10,756 nt of DNA from Lentisphaerota bacterium (GTDB taxonomy: Bacteria; Verrucomicrobiota; Kiritimatiellia; JAAZAB01): assembly GCA_020201415.1 (NCBI GenBank), contig JAIVGW010000275.1, positions 1 to 10,756 of the forward strand, read 5' to 3'. Positions 1-6,759 of this stretch are shown one piece after another. Both the position numbers and the translations under genes were made by a program. Position 1 is the first letter of the stretch, and each line of letters opens with the position of its first letter. The notes beneath the pieces were generated by a model that saw only the letters and a list, made by a program, of their open reading frames with translations, was not told the DNA's origin and did not search any database.

Positions 1-174
1 GAACTGGCCCTGGCCGGCAAGGGGTTCAATTCGGACGTAGAGGATGAATTCAAACGGCGGAATCGCGCCATTGATTTCACCTGGGTTGACCGCATGGAGC
101 AATTCCGGGTTTCCAGCAGTGAAATCCAGGGCTTTATCCGGACCGGCGGACTGCAGCCGCAGGGAGGTGAATAA
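1..174 (+). CDS. 3' end of an unrecognised protein (partial)
   Basis: Frame 1 is open from the first base to a TAA at 172-174 and gives 57 residues of a C-terminus. It is hydrophilic, rich in charged residues, and contains a stretch reading RNRAIDFTWVDRMEQFRV with no membrane segment or motif I can assign. The stop codon overlaps the ATG of the next gene by one base (TAATG), and a GGGAGG ribosome binding site for that gene lies inside this coding end. The two genes are therefore almost certainly co-transcribed and translationally coupled. The protein may belong to the same envelope-related operon as the M48 lipoprotein, but that is inference from position only. I do not recognise the family. 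Confidence 0.6.
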   Translation, partial: ELALAGKGFNSDVEDEFKRRNRAIDFTWVDRMEQFRVSSSEIQGFIRTGGLQPQGGE

Positions 175-1085
175 TGCAACGCGCGTTAAGCCTTACAGTC
201 ATTATTATCGTAGCCGCCTGCTGCGGCTGTTCGACCACCATGAACACAATTTCCACCGTCGGCACAGCCGTCGGCGAGGCCACCGGCACCATTACGCCGC
301 AACAGGCGGAATCCATCCGCCGCTCGGCTGAAGCCGCGGGCAAAAGCTTTGAGGAAATCACCCCGGAACAGGAATATTTCATCGGACGCACGGTGGCAGC
401 GACTATTCTCAATACCTACCGGGTTTACCCCGACGAGGCCGCCAATCATTACCTCAACGTCATAGGCCAGGCCCTGGCCCAGGTTTCCGACAAGCCCGAG
501 ACCTTCAGTGGCTACCACTTCCTGATCATGGATACGGATGAAGTCAACGCCTTCGCCGCGCCGGGCGGCTTCATCCTGATTTCACGCGGCATGCTGCGCT
601 GCTGCAAAACTGAGGATGCGCTGGCGGCCGTTCTGGCTCATGAAATCGGACATGTCCAGCACCAGCATGGCTTGCAGGCCATCAAAAAGGGGCGGCTGAC
701 CTCCGCCCTGACCATCATGGCCATGGAAGGCGCCAAGTCTTTCGGCGGCGAACAACTGGCGGAACTCACCAGCGCGTTTGAGGAATCAATCTCCGACATC
801 ACCGCCACCCTGATGAATAACGGCTATTCACGCGGATTTGAACGCCAGGCCGACCAGGCCGCCGTCACCATCATGCGGCGCATGGGCTATGATCCGCGGG
901 GACTGATTGACATGCTGGAGCAGATGGAGACACAACTCAAACCCGGTGGCCTGGATTTTGCCAAGACGCACCCTTCACCGGAATCGCGCATCAGCGATAT
1001 CCGGCGGATGATCGGCAATGAGCCGTCCGGCGCGCCGGCGCCGGCGCGGCAGGCCCGCTTCGATAAATTCATCAGCGGCATTTGA
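174..1085 (+). CDS. M48-family zinc metalloprotease, lipoprotein (BepA/LoiP-like)
   Basis: This 303-residue protein is a predicted periplasmic, membrane-anchored zinc endopeptidase. Residues 4-15 form a hydrophobic signal segment ending in a lipobox V-A-A-C with Cys16 as the likely lipidated residue. The family signature N-A-F-A-x-P-G-G is at 125-132, the zinc-binding HEIGH motif at 156-160, and the third ligand is probably Glu223 in the segment FERQAD. A C-terminal T-H-P-S-P-E-S-R motif (265-272) is typical of M48B/M48C proteases. Length fits a protease domain without the TPR tail of BepA. M48 lipoproteins of this type degrade or help assemble outer-membrane proteins. The ATG overlaps the upstream stop codon and has a GGGAGG sequence 6 bases before it, which supports this start. 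Substrate is unknown. Confidence 0.9.
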   Translation: MQRALSLTVIIIVAACCGCSTTMNTISTVGTAVGEATGTITPQQAESIRRSAEAAGKSFEEITPEQEYFIGRTVAATILNTYRVYPDEAANHYLNVIGQALAQVSDKPETFSGYHFLIMDTDEVNAFAAPGGFILISRGMLRCCKTEDALAAVLAHEIGHVQHQHGLQAIKKGRLTSALTIMAMEGAKSFGGEQLAELTSAFEESISDITATLMNNGYSRGFERQADQAAVTIMRRMGYDPRGLIDMLEQMETQLKPGGLDFAKTHPSPESRISDIRRMIGNEPSGAPAPARQARFDKFISGI

Positions 1086-1096
1086 CGTGGTGGTCC

Positions 1097-1115
1097 AGCC
1101 GGAAAATATACGGCT
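1097..1115. terminator. weak hairpin between convergent genes
   Basis: AGCCG at 1097-1101 pairs with CGGCT at 1111-1115 around a 9-base A/T-rich loop. It fills the 30-base gap between the convergent M48 and tatA stop codons, where a shared terminator would be expected. The stem is only 5 bp and there is no T-run on either side, so termination activity is uncertain. Confidence 0.25.
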
Positions 1116-1367
1116 TCATCCCTGATATTCGGGAGGTTCAGGCGGAGCCTGCTGCTCTGGATTAGTGGACGGATCAGCGCGCGGTGAGACCGACGGCTCG
1201 TCCATCAGGTCATGGGACAGACCACGTGTGGCGCGGCGGAACTCCTCCATGGAACGTCCGAATGCCCGCGCCAGTTCCGGCAGCCGCCGCGCCCCGAAGA
1301 GCAACAACAGCACCAGCAGCACTACCAGGAGCTCGCCACCACCGAGCGTGCCGCCCACAAACGCCAT
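1116..1367 (-). CDS. tatA: Sec-independent translocase subunit TatA/TatE
   Basis: The 83-residue product has the standard TatA plan: a very short N-terminus, one transmembrane helix (about residues 11-24, rich in Leu and Val), the F-G-A-R-R-L-P-E-L hinge (24-32), an amphipathic helix to about residue 47, and a polar proline-rich tail. TatA oligomers form the pore through which folded twin-arginine substrates cross the inner membrane together with TatC, which is not encoded here. I chose the ATG at 1367 because TatA proteins begin just before the membrane helix. An in-frame ATG at 1424 would add 19 residues (102 in total) without a visible ribosome binding site. The gene lies 115 bases downstream of pal on the same strand and may be transcribed with tolB-pal. 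TatB is a less likely identity given the FG-x-x-x-LP hinge and short tail. Confidence 0.85.
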   Translation of the reverse strand: MAFVGGTLGGGELLVVLLVLLLLFGARRLPELARAFGRSMEEFRRATRGLSHDLMDEPSVSPRADPSTNPEQQAPPEPPEYQG

Positions 1368-1433
1368 GCCACCGGTTATCACCGGCGACACTACGACCGG
1401 ATGACAGGCTGACAGAATGACCATATCGATTGT

Positions 1434-1447
1434 CCGGCGGACGCCGG
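1434..1447 (-). other. GC hairpin downstream of pal
   Basis: CCGGCG at 1434-1439 and CGCCGG at 1442-1447 form a short GC-rich stem about 35 bases after the pal stop codon, in the gap before tatA. There is no T-run after it on the minus strand, so it is more likely an attenuating or RNA-stabilising hairpin than a full terminator. Confidence 0.25.
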
Positions 1448-1482
1448 GCTCCGCGGTGAATGATCAGTCGAAATTTCAAAAC

Positions 1483-2016
1483 TCAGTAGTTATAGAAAAC
1501 GAACTCGGCGCGCCGGTTCAGAAGCCAGGCCGACTCGTCGCTGCCGAAGGCAATCGGATTTTCCTTGCCATAGCTCTTGGTCTGGATGACCGCACCATCG
1601 ATTCCCAGACCGATCAGATAGGCTCGCACTGCCAAGGCCCGCCGTTCGCCAAGGGCCATGTTGTATTCGCGGCTGCCGCGTTCGTCGCAATGGCCTTCCA
1701 CCACCACGCCCACGCGCTGATTGGAGCGGATGTAGTCCGCCACCGCCTCAATCTTGGCGCGCTCGGAAGATGCGACCTGGGTGCTGTCATATTCGAACAA
1801 CACGTTTTCAAACCGCACATCGGGCAGGAAAGTCATGTTTTCCGGGCGGTCGGACTGCCAACCGGCCGCATACATATCACCCCCGCCGGCCATGCCCGTT
1901 ACCGGATCAACGCCAAATTCACCCGGACGCAAACCGCCCTGCCGGCGTTTGCAACCGGTTGAGCAAAAAGCGCAAGCCAAAACCAGTGCCACTAAAAGCA
2001 ACCAACGGTTATTCAC
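1483..2016 (-). CDS. pal: peptidoglycan-associated lipoprotein Pal (OmpA family)
   Basis: The 177-residue protein is an outer-membrane lipoprotein that binds peptidoglycan and TolB and keeps the outer membrane attached during division. An N-terminal signal peptide ends in S-T-G-C with Cys22 as the probable lipidation site (V-L-A-C at 12-15 is an alternative). After a Gly-rich linker, the OmpA_C domain spans about 68-177 with the Pal hallmarks FEYDS (74-78), VEGHCDERGS (106-115), EYNMALGERRA (117-127), SYGKENP (148-154) and a final LNRRAEF (166-172). The start is GTG, not ATG: AGGAGG lies 7 bases upstream (2024-2029), which fixes it firmly. It follows tolB by 27 bases, the conserved tolB-pal order. 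Confidence 0.95.
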   Translation of the reverse strand: MNNRWLLLVALVLACAFCSTGCKRRQGGLRPGEFGVDPVTGMAGGGDMYAAGWQSDRPENMTFLPDVRFENVLFEYDSTQVASSERAKIEAVADYIRSNQRVGVVVEGHCDERGSREYNMALGERRALAVRAYLIGLGIDGAVIQTKSYGKENPIAFGSDESAWLLNRRAEFVFYNY

Positions 2017-2023
2017 GACGGAT

Positions 2024-2029
2024 CCTCCT
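2024..2029 (-). promoter_or_regulatory. ribosome binding site of pal
   Basis: On the minus strand this is a perfect AGGAGG with a 7-base spacer to a GTG codon at 2016-2014. It decides the non-ATG start of pal and lies in the short tolB-pal gap. Confidence 0.85.
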
Positions 2030-2043
2030 GTTGTTACGAGAAA

Positions 2044-3246
2044 TCATTTCGGAGACCAGGCTGGTGAAAACCAGTCGCCCGCCTCAGAATCTGGGAGCAA
2101 ACTTACACGCAAATCGCTCATGGTGTCAAGAATGAAAAGACGCGAGCGGCGATTGACCGTGTGGGTGCAGACAATATGCCGACCGTCCGGCGCCCAGGAG
2201 GGATCTTCAAAATCACCCGATCCGGAGCTGATCTGGCGGAAGGCCAGGGTCTCCGGATTCAACACGCAAACATGATATTGCCGCCCTACCCTGGTGGCAT
2301 AGGCAATGAATCCGTTGCTGCCCCAGTCCGGATCGACATTTTCCGCACCGCTGCTGGTAATCCGGCGCGGATCGCCACCCTGCCGGTTGATCAAGTAAAG
2401 CTGGGGGGAGCCCGCCACATCGGATACAAAGACCAGCCGCTGTCCGTCCGGCGCCCAGGAAGGACTGGCCTCGGCGGCCCGGCGCGAGGTGGTCAGACGG
2501 GTTAAGCGTCCGGACCGCAGATCCTTGATGTATATACCGGGGCTGCCTTCCTTGGACAGGGTCAGGGCCAATTCCCGGCCGTTAGGCGCAATAGCCGCCG
2601 AAGAATTCAGCCCGGGATAATTGGCAATCCGCCGGCGTTCGCCCGAGGCCAGCGTGATCAGGTAAACATCCGGAAAAAACGACAGGAAGGAAGTATAGAC
2701 GATCTGCCGGGCGTCCGGGCTCCATTTGGGCGACATGCTCAGGCTGTTGTCGCGGGTCAGCTGGCGCAGGTTCTGCCCGTCAGCATCACAGATGTACAAT
2801 TCCTTTTTGCCGGAGCGATTGCCCACCATCACAATTTTGGTGCTGGAAATCCCTTCCCGCCCGGTCAGGGCCTTGATGATTTCGTCCGCCACCCGATGCG
2901 CCATCTGGCGCGCGTCAGCCGACGGGGAACGATAGCTCTTGCCGAAATGGCGCTCGCGGGTGATCACATTATAGGCCTCACAACGGACCGACAAATTGCC
3001 GCCGCTGTCCTCCGCCGTACCGACCACTGTGAATTCCGCGCGCCCGGCGGTAATGATCTGGAACCAACCGGAACGCACCAGGTTGGCCTCCAGGGTCTGC
3101 CGGAACAGTTCACCGGTTCCGGACGCCTTGAAGCCGGAAACATCGAGCAACGAGGCGTCCGTCATGCCCTTGGTCACACGCACCTGGGCGCTGGCTCCCG
3201 TTGACCACAGACAGATTGCCAACAATAACATCAATGCTTTTCGCAT
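2044..3246 (-). CDS. tolB: Tol-Pal system protein TolB
   Basis: The 400-residue product is a periplasmic protein of the Tol-Pal envelope complex that links Pal to TolA and the inner-membrane TolQR motor. Residues 1-20 form a signal peptide cleaved after A-S-A. The N-terminal TolB_N domain covers about 21-130. From about 135 to the end there are six PD40 propeller motifs, seen as SPKWSPDARQIVYTS (172-186), the AAIAPNGRELAL strand (217-228), PSWAPDGQRLVFVSD (262-276), PDWGSNGFIAYAT (306-318), PSWAPDGRHIVCTHT (349-363) and SPAWSPK at the C-terminus. An upstream in-frame ATG at 3276 would add ten residues. The ATG at 3246 is preferred because GAGGGGGAG lies 9 bases before it and the signal peptide begins there. 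No tolQ, tolR or tolA is adjacent. Confidence 0.95.
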   Translation of the reverse strand: MRKALMLLLAICLWSTGASAQVRVTKGMTDASLLDVSGFKASGTGELFRQTLEANLVRSGWFQIITAGRAEFTVVGTAEDSGGNLSVRCEAYNVITRERHFGKSYRSPSADARQMAHRVADEIIKALTGREGISSTKIVMVGNRSGKKELYICDADGQNLRQLTRDNSLSMSPKWSPDARQIVYTSFLSFFPDVYLITLASGERRRIANYPGLNSSAAIAPNGRELALTLSKEGSPGIYIKDLRSGRLTRLTTSRRAAEASPSWAPDGQRLVFVSDVAGSPQLYLINRQGGDPRRITSSGAENVDPDWGSNGFIAYATRVGRQYHVCVLNPETLAFRQISSGSGDFEDPSWAPDGRHIVCTHTVNRRSRLFILDTMSDLRVSLLPDSEAGDWFSPAWSPK

Positions 3247-3518
3247 AACTTCGTTCTCCCCCTCATAAATTATCAATTTGGCGACAACCGGACGGATTCG
3301 TGTCGCTGCGCATACAGTCCCAACTTGTCTTGCGCCAGTATGCGCCCATCATCTTCCGACCGTTTTGATTCGATGATCCGCGCCATGCCGAAAGTCCTTT
3401 CACCAGCATTATTACTTCCCGCCACTCTAGCGATCGGAGCGGCTGAAATCAAGCATTACCCCGCTGCGGCCAGCAATTTTAATTGAAAATAATGACCGGG
3501 CAGCGTAACCTGGCATAG
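3247..3518. other. intergenic region between tolB and the prmA-like gene
   Basis: This stretch separates divergent genes and holds the tolB leader, with the ribosome binding site GAGGGGGAG at 3256-3264 on the minus strand. I find no promoter with good -35 and -10 boxes in either direction; the best minus-strand candidate is TTGATT with a 17-base spacer to TAGAGT (about 3424-3452), a weak match. All three plus-strand frames close between 3480 and 3518 (TAA 3480, TGA 3484, TGA 3493, TAA 3506, TAG 3516). No N-terminal PrmA domain can be read here. Confidence 0.5.
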
Positions 3519-3644
3519 TGGCGGGCGCGGTTCCGCAAGCTACCGCAAAGCAAGTTCGCACTGCGCCGGGCTGCCATCAAACCGGCCAACTGGCGGGAAA
3601 ACTGGAAACGGCATTTCCCGGCGCGCCGGGTCTCACCGCGCCTG
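3519..3644 (+). pseudogene. PrmA-like coding sequence upstream of the first usable start
   Basis: The reading frame of the methyltransferase stays open upstream of its first start codon back to a TAG at 3516-3518. It encodes recognisable PrmA linker sequence, A-N-W-R-E-N-W-K-R-H-F followed by R-L-V-V-K-P-P-W, which matches the W-x-x-x-W-K-x-x-F block joining the two PrmA domains. No ATG, GTG or TTG occurs in frame in this stretch, only CTG at 3561 and ATC at 3576. An ATG at 3492 is in frame but is cut off by the TAG after eight codons. This looks like coding sequence whose proper 5' end has been lost or mutated, or which starts at a rare codon. Confidence 0.5.
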
Positions 3645-4211
3645 GTGGTCAAACCGCCCTGGCGCACATTCAGGTTGCGGCCCGGCGACCATGTCGTAGA
3701 AATCGATCCCGGCGTCAGTTTCGGCACCGGTCTGCACCCCACCACACGCGCCTGTCTGCGCCTGCTGGACGAATATACCGGCCCGCCGGCCGGACCCTTG
3801 TCTTTCCTGGATATCGGCTGCGGCTCGGGCATTCTCGCAATAGCCGCCGCCCGGCTCGGTTGCCGCCCGCTGCTCGCGCTGGACCACGATCCGCAGGCCG
3901 TGAGCGCGGCGCGGCGCAACTGCGCAGCCAACAAGCTGGAGCGCAAAATCATCTGCCGGCAAGCCGATATTTTAAACCTGCATTTGCCACGCAAATACGA
4001 TCTGATCGCCGCCAATCTGCTGGCCGGGCTGCTGCTGACTGCCGCGGGCCGCATCATTGCCACGGTCGCGCCCGGTGGCCGGCTGATCCTTTCCGGCATC
4101 CTGCGCCGGCAATATGCCGCGGTGCGCCACGGTTACCGGCAACTGGGGTTCCATGAAATCAACCGCATGGATGAAGGCGAATGGATCACCGGCGGATTCG
4201 CCCGACGTTAA
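3645..4211 (+). CDS. prmA: ribosomal protein L11 methyltransferase PrmA, C-terminal catalytic domain
   Basis: From the first standard start (GTG, 3645) the product has 188 residues, against about 250-300 for PrmA. PrmA trimethylates ribosomal protein L11 using S-adenosylmethionine. The catalytic class I methyltransferase domain is complete: E-I-D-P-G-V-S-F-G-T-G-L-H-P-T-T (19-34), the PrmA signature; L-D-I-G-C-G-S-G-I-L (55-64), SAM motif I; the acidic end of strand 2, L-D-H-D (79-82); and L-I-A-A-N-L-L (120-126), the post-motif N site. Family sequence continues upstream of this GTG, so the GTG start would cut into a conserved block. The N-terminal L11-recognition domain is absent. The gene may be a pseudogene, an assembly error, or a shortened methyltransferase with another substrate. 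It is followed by 111 bases and a new promoter, so it ends its own transcription unit. Confidence 0.8.
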   Translation: MVKPPWRTFRLRPGDHVVEIDPGVSFGTGLHPTTRACLRLLDEYTGPPAGPLSFLDIGCGSGILAIAAARLGCRPLLALDHDPQAVSAARRNCAANKLERKIICRQADILNLHLPRKYDLIAANLLAGLLLTAAGRIIATVAPGGRLILSGILRRQYAAVRHGYRQLGFHEINRMDEGEWITGGFARR

Positions 4212-4235
4212 AATAACTATGTCTGCATCCGACAG

Positions 4236-4264
4236 TTGCCATAACGGTCGGACCGCGCTACAAT
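4236..4264 (+). promoter_or_regulatory. sigma70-type promoter of the GHMP kinase gene
   Basis: TTGCCA (4236-4241) and TACAAT (4259-4264) are separated by exactly 17 bases; each hexamer matches the consensus at five of six positions. Transcription would begin near 4271 and leave a leader of about 50 bases before the ATG at 4323. The location in the gap after the prmA-like gene fits an independent transcript for the kinase. Confidence 0.6.
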
Positions 4265-4322
4265 CCGCGGAACTGATGCTGCCAATTGCGCATATCATAA
4301 AACAAACAGCGGGAACCAGCCA

Positions 4323-5354
4323 ATGACCAACACCAACATTACCCTGACCAAAGCCATTGCGCCAATCCGCATCTGCGATATCGGCGGCTGGACCGACACC
4401 TGGTTTGCCGGACGTGGGGCCGTATTCAACATCGCCATCTATCCCTACGTCGAAGTGCAGATACGCGCCGTTAATGTCGGCGACCAGCGCGACCGGGTCT
4501 CCATCAATGTCGAAAACTATGGCCAATCCTACGCAATCGACCCGGAGCATTTGTCCTACAATAAACACCCGCTGATTGAGGCCGCCATCGGCGTGATGAG
4601 CATCCCCTCCGATACCGGGCTGGAAATCAACATCCATTCCGCCGCGCCTCCCGGCGCATCGACCGGCACCTCGGCCGCCGTATCCGTCGCCCTTATCGGC
4701 GCCCTGGACACCCTGACCCGGGGCCGGCTCACTCCGCACGAAGTGGCCGCCATGGCCCATTCCATTGAAACAGAAAAACTGGGCCTGCAATGCGGCATTC
4801 AGGACCAGTTATGCAGCGCCTACGGCGGGATCAACTACATCCAGATGCATGCCTTCCCCCATGCCAGTGTCTCCCCCCTGTTCATCCCCAACCGCGTCTG
4901 GTGGGAACTGGAACAGCGGCTGGCGCTGATCTACATCGGCACGCCGCACAGTTCCAGCGACATCCACAAGAAGGTGATCGCCGACCTGGGCGAGCACGCC
5001 GAAAACGACGCGCGGCTTACGGAACTGCGCCGGCTGGCCGGGCTGGCAAAAAACAGTGTTTATGATGGCGACTTTGACGGATTGGGCGGAATCATGAACG
5101 CCAACACCGACGTCCAGCGCAAGCTGCACCGCGCTCTGGTATGCCCACGGTTCGAGGAAATCATCGAAATAGCAGGCGATTTTGACGTGTTGGGGTGCAA
5201 AGTCAACGGCGCCGGCGGCGACGGCGGGTCGATCACCCTGCTCTCCGATGGTGACATGGCCAAGAAACGCCGTCTGCTGAAAACGCTGGCCGATCATGGC
5301 TACCAGGCCTTGCCGCTTTACCTTTCACGTCAGGGGCTGCGCGTCTGGCGCTGA
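4323..5354 (+). CDS. GHMP-family sugar kinase (heptose-7-P kinase / fucokinase-like)
   Basis: The 343-residue soluble protein carries the three GHMP kinase motifs in order. The N-terminal substrate motif P-I-R-I-C-D-I-G-G-W-T-D-T is at 14-26. The ATP-binding loop P-P-G-A-S-T-G-T-S-A-A is at 109-119. The Q-C-G-I-Q-D-Q segment (156-162) contains the probable catalytic Asp161, and the C-terminal V-N-G-A-G-G-D-G-G-S (294-303) is motif 3. The family phosphorylates a sugar or mevalonate-type substrate. The R-x-x-D-x-G-G-W-T-D form of motif 1 and lack of the galactokinase signature suggest a sugar kinase such as D-glycero-D-manno-heptose 7-phosphate kinase or a fucokinase relative, but the exact substrate cannot be set from sequence. 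The ATG at 4323 has only a weak ribosome binding site (CGGGAA); the next gene is convergent. Confidence 0.85.
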   Translation: MTNTNITLTKAIAPIRICDIGGWTDTWFAGRGAVFNIAIYPYVEVQIRAVNVGDQRDRVSINVENYGQSYAIDPEHLSYNKHPLIEAAIGVMSIPSDTGLEINIHSAAPPGASTGTSAAVSVALIGALDTLTRGRLTPHEVAAMAHSIETEKLGLQCGIQDQLCSAYGGINYIQMHAFPHASVSPLFIPNRVWWELEQRLALIYIGTPHSSSDIHKKVIADLGEHAENDARLTELRRLAGLAKNSVYDGDFDGLGGIMNANTDVQRKLHRALVCPRFEEIIEIAGDFDVLGCKVNGAGGDGGSITLLSDGDMAKKRRLLKTLADHGYQALPLYLSRQGLRVWR

Positions 5355-5373
5355 CCCCCGGCGCACAGGGGGT
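5354..5373. terminator. short hairpin after the GHMP kinase gene
   Basis: ACCCCC (5354-5359) pairs with GGGGGT (5368-5373) around an 8-base loop, directly at the kinase stop codon and in the 113-base gap between convergent genes. No T-run follows on either strand, so it is a weak terminator candidate. A second imperfect pair, GGTCA (5439-5443) and TGACC (5456-5460), lies closer to the HTH gene's stop. Confidence 0.25.
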
Positions 5374-5467
5374 GAAGTCACAATAAGGTCGCCCGCTGAA
5401 GTTAAGCTACACACATTAAATGCAGAAGCGGAAGCGCAGGTCAAACCCTGCTTTCTGACCAGCCGCA

Positions 5468-5818
5468 TCAGGATTTAATCATTTGTTTGAGCCTTTGGAA
5501 CCGCTTTTCCTCCATGACCACGGCCCGGCTCAGTGCTTTTTTCAGGCGGGCCACTTCGGCTTCCGCGGTGCGCAAATCCCGCAAAATGGCTTCCGTATTC
5601 AATTCCGTATTATTCCTGACCGCGTCGGTTTCCCGGGACTTGCCGCCTTTTTTGTATTTACGTGATTTATACTTGCCTTGTTTTTTCAAGTGGCTCACCA
5701 CCGTGGCGACCGCCACGTTCAATTCTTTGGCGATATCCTTGATGGCCTTCTCGCCGCCTTCATAAAGTTCCACAATCTTGTTAACCGCCGCCTCATCCAA
5801 TCTCTGTTTACCGGGCAT
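5468..5818 (-). CDS. small helix-turn-helix protein with C-terminal coiled coil
   Basis: The 116-residue protein has a predicted helix-turn-helix at about 24-45 (E-K-A-I-K-D-I-A-K-E-L-N-V-A-V-A-T-V-V-S-H-L), resembling resolvase/Hin-type or transposase-OrfA HTH domains. A Lys/Arg-rich stretch follows at 47-63, then a heptad-like helix from about 75 to 113, probably a dimerising coiled coil. It is likely a DNA-binding regulator or nucleoid-type protein acting in the cytoplasm; the target is unknown. The ATG at 5818 is supported by GGGAGG with a 7-base spacer. The frame is open further upstream into the HAD gene, but that extension is antisense-like noise. A promoter candidate overlaps the end of the HAD gene, so it may be expressed both with that gene and alone. 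Confidence 0.75.
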   Translation of the reverse strand: MPGKQRLDEAAVNKIVELYEGGEKAIKDIAKELNVAVATVVSHLKKQGKYKSRKYKKGGKSRETDAVRNNTELNTEAILRDLRTAEAEVARLKKALSRAVVMEEKRFQRLKQMIKS

Positions 5819-5858
5819 GATCGATCCTCCCTTGTTAATTCGTTCCTCAGTTACTGCC

Positions 5859-5887
5859 AATTTAAATGAAATCACGCACAATATCAA
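5859..5887 (-). promoter_or_regulatory. candidate sigma70 promoter of the HTH gene
   Basis: On the minus strand TTGATA (5887-5882) and TAAATT (5864-5859) are 17 bases apart, matching the consensus at five and four of six positions. The -35 box overlaps the HAD stop codon. It would start a leader of about 35 bases before the HTH gene's ATG, and the region is markedly A/T-rich compared with its surroundings. Confidence 0.45.
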
Positions 5888-6684
5888 ATTATTTGCGCAA
5901 GGTCGGCCAGGCTGTTCATGGTATAGGTGGGTTTGAACGGGTAATCCGCTGCCATGGCGGCGGTGGTCACGCCGCTCAGGACCAGCAGGGTATCGATGCC
6001 GGTTTCCGCCCCCATCTGAATATCCGTCTCCAGGCGGTCGCCAATCATCAAGCAATCCGACACCTTAAGGCGCAGCCGCTCCAAAGCGGCATCGAGCATG
6101 TACCGGAACGGCTTGCCACAGACGATTTCCGGGGAAATGCCGGTCACACCTTCAATGGCGCCGATCATCCCGGCGCAATCGGGAATCTCCCCGCCGGCCA
6201 CCGGGCAGGTCCGATCGGGATTGGTGGCAATGAAACGGGCGCCATGGCGCAGCGCCAGCATGGCGTCGTTGAGTTTGGCATAGGAAAACCCGCGGTCCTG
6301 AGACGCCAACAGGAATTCCGCCCGCAGAGGATCATCCGTAATCCGCAACCCGGCCGCCTTCAGTTCATCCATCAGCGGCGGCTCACCAATGCAGTAAACC
6401 GTGGCCCGGGGCGCCATACGGGCAATGGTCAGCGCGGTCACCTGCGAGGAATTAATCACCTCTTCCAGGGTAGCGGGAATACCCAGCGCGGACAACTTTT
6501 CAGCATAGTCCCGGCATGATTCAATCGGTTTATTCGAAAGAAACAAAGTCTTCTTGCCCTGCCGGCGCAGGGCACGGATAGCCCGATCCGCGCCTTCAAT
6601 CAGATGCGGCCCCAGATAGACGGTGCCGTCCAGATCGAAAAAATAGCCTTGATATCCCCGCAGTCTTGCCAAGTCCGGCTTCAC
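5884..6684 (-). CDS. HAD-IIA family phosphatase (NagD-like)
   Basis: The 266-residue cytoplasmic hydrolase belongs to the HAD superfamily, subfamily IIA (NagD, phosphoglycolate or 4-nitrophenyl phosphatase type). Motif I is D-L-D-G-T-V-Y-L-G (17-25), with Asp17 the nucleophile and Asp19 the acid/base. Motif II is F-L-S-N-K (48-52), motif III the Lys in G-K-P-F (190-193), and motif IV G-D-R-L-E-T-D (215-221), which completes the Mg2+ site. The cap domain lies between motifs II and III, as expected for the C2 class. It dephosphorylates a small phosphorylated metabolite that cannot be named from sequence. The start is GTG at 6684 with GGAGG 4 bases upstream, a rather tight spacing. It follows the esterase gene by 75 bases on the same strand, probably in one operon. 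Confidence 0.9.
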   Translation of the reverse strand: MKPDLARLRGYQGYFFDLDGTVYLGPHLIEGADRAIRALRRQGKKTLFLSNKPIESCRDYAEKLSALGIPATLEEVINSSQVTALTIARMAPRATVYCIGEPPLMDELKAAGLRITDDPLRAEFLLASQDRGFSYAKLNDAMLALRHGARFIATNPDRTCPVAGGEIPDCAGMIGAIEGVTGISPEIVCGKPFRYMLDAALERLRLKVSDCLMIGDRLETDIQMGAETGIDTLLVLSGVTTAAMAADYPFKPTYTMNSLADLAQII

Positions 6685-6759
6685 CGATCCTCCAAATACA
6701 GTCTAGCGCTTTGCCAAGAACAGGCAATCCGGTCCGGCACCACCAGGAACAGGCCGCCT

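Noticed and set aside
3340..3486. Plus-strand 48-codon frame upstream of the prmA-like gene, considered as a lost PrmA N-terminus or a small secreted protein
   Set aside because: Its translation does not resemble the PrmA N-terminal domain, it ends 33 bases before the linker frame opens, and there is no ribosome binding site.
3518..4156. 212-codon plus-strand frame overlapping the methyltransferase
   Set aside because: Arg/Pro/Ala-rich shadow of the GC-rich methyltransferase gene; the conserved SAM motifs are in the other frame.
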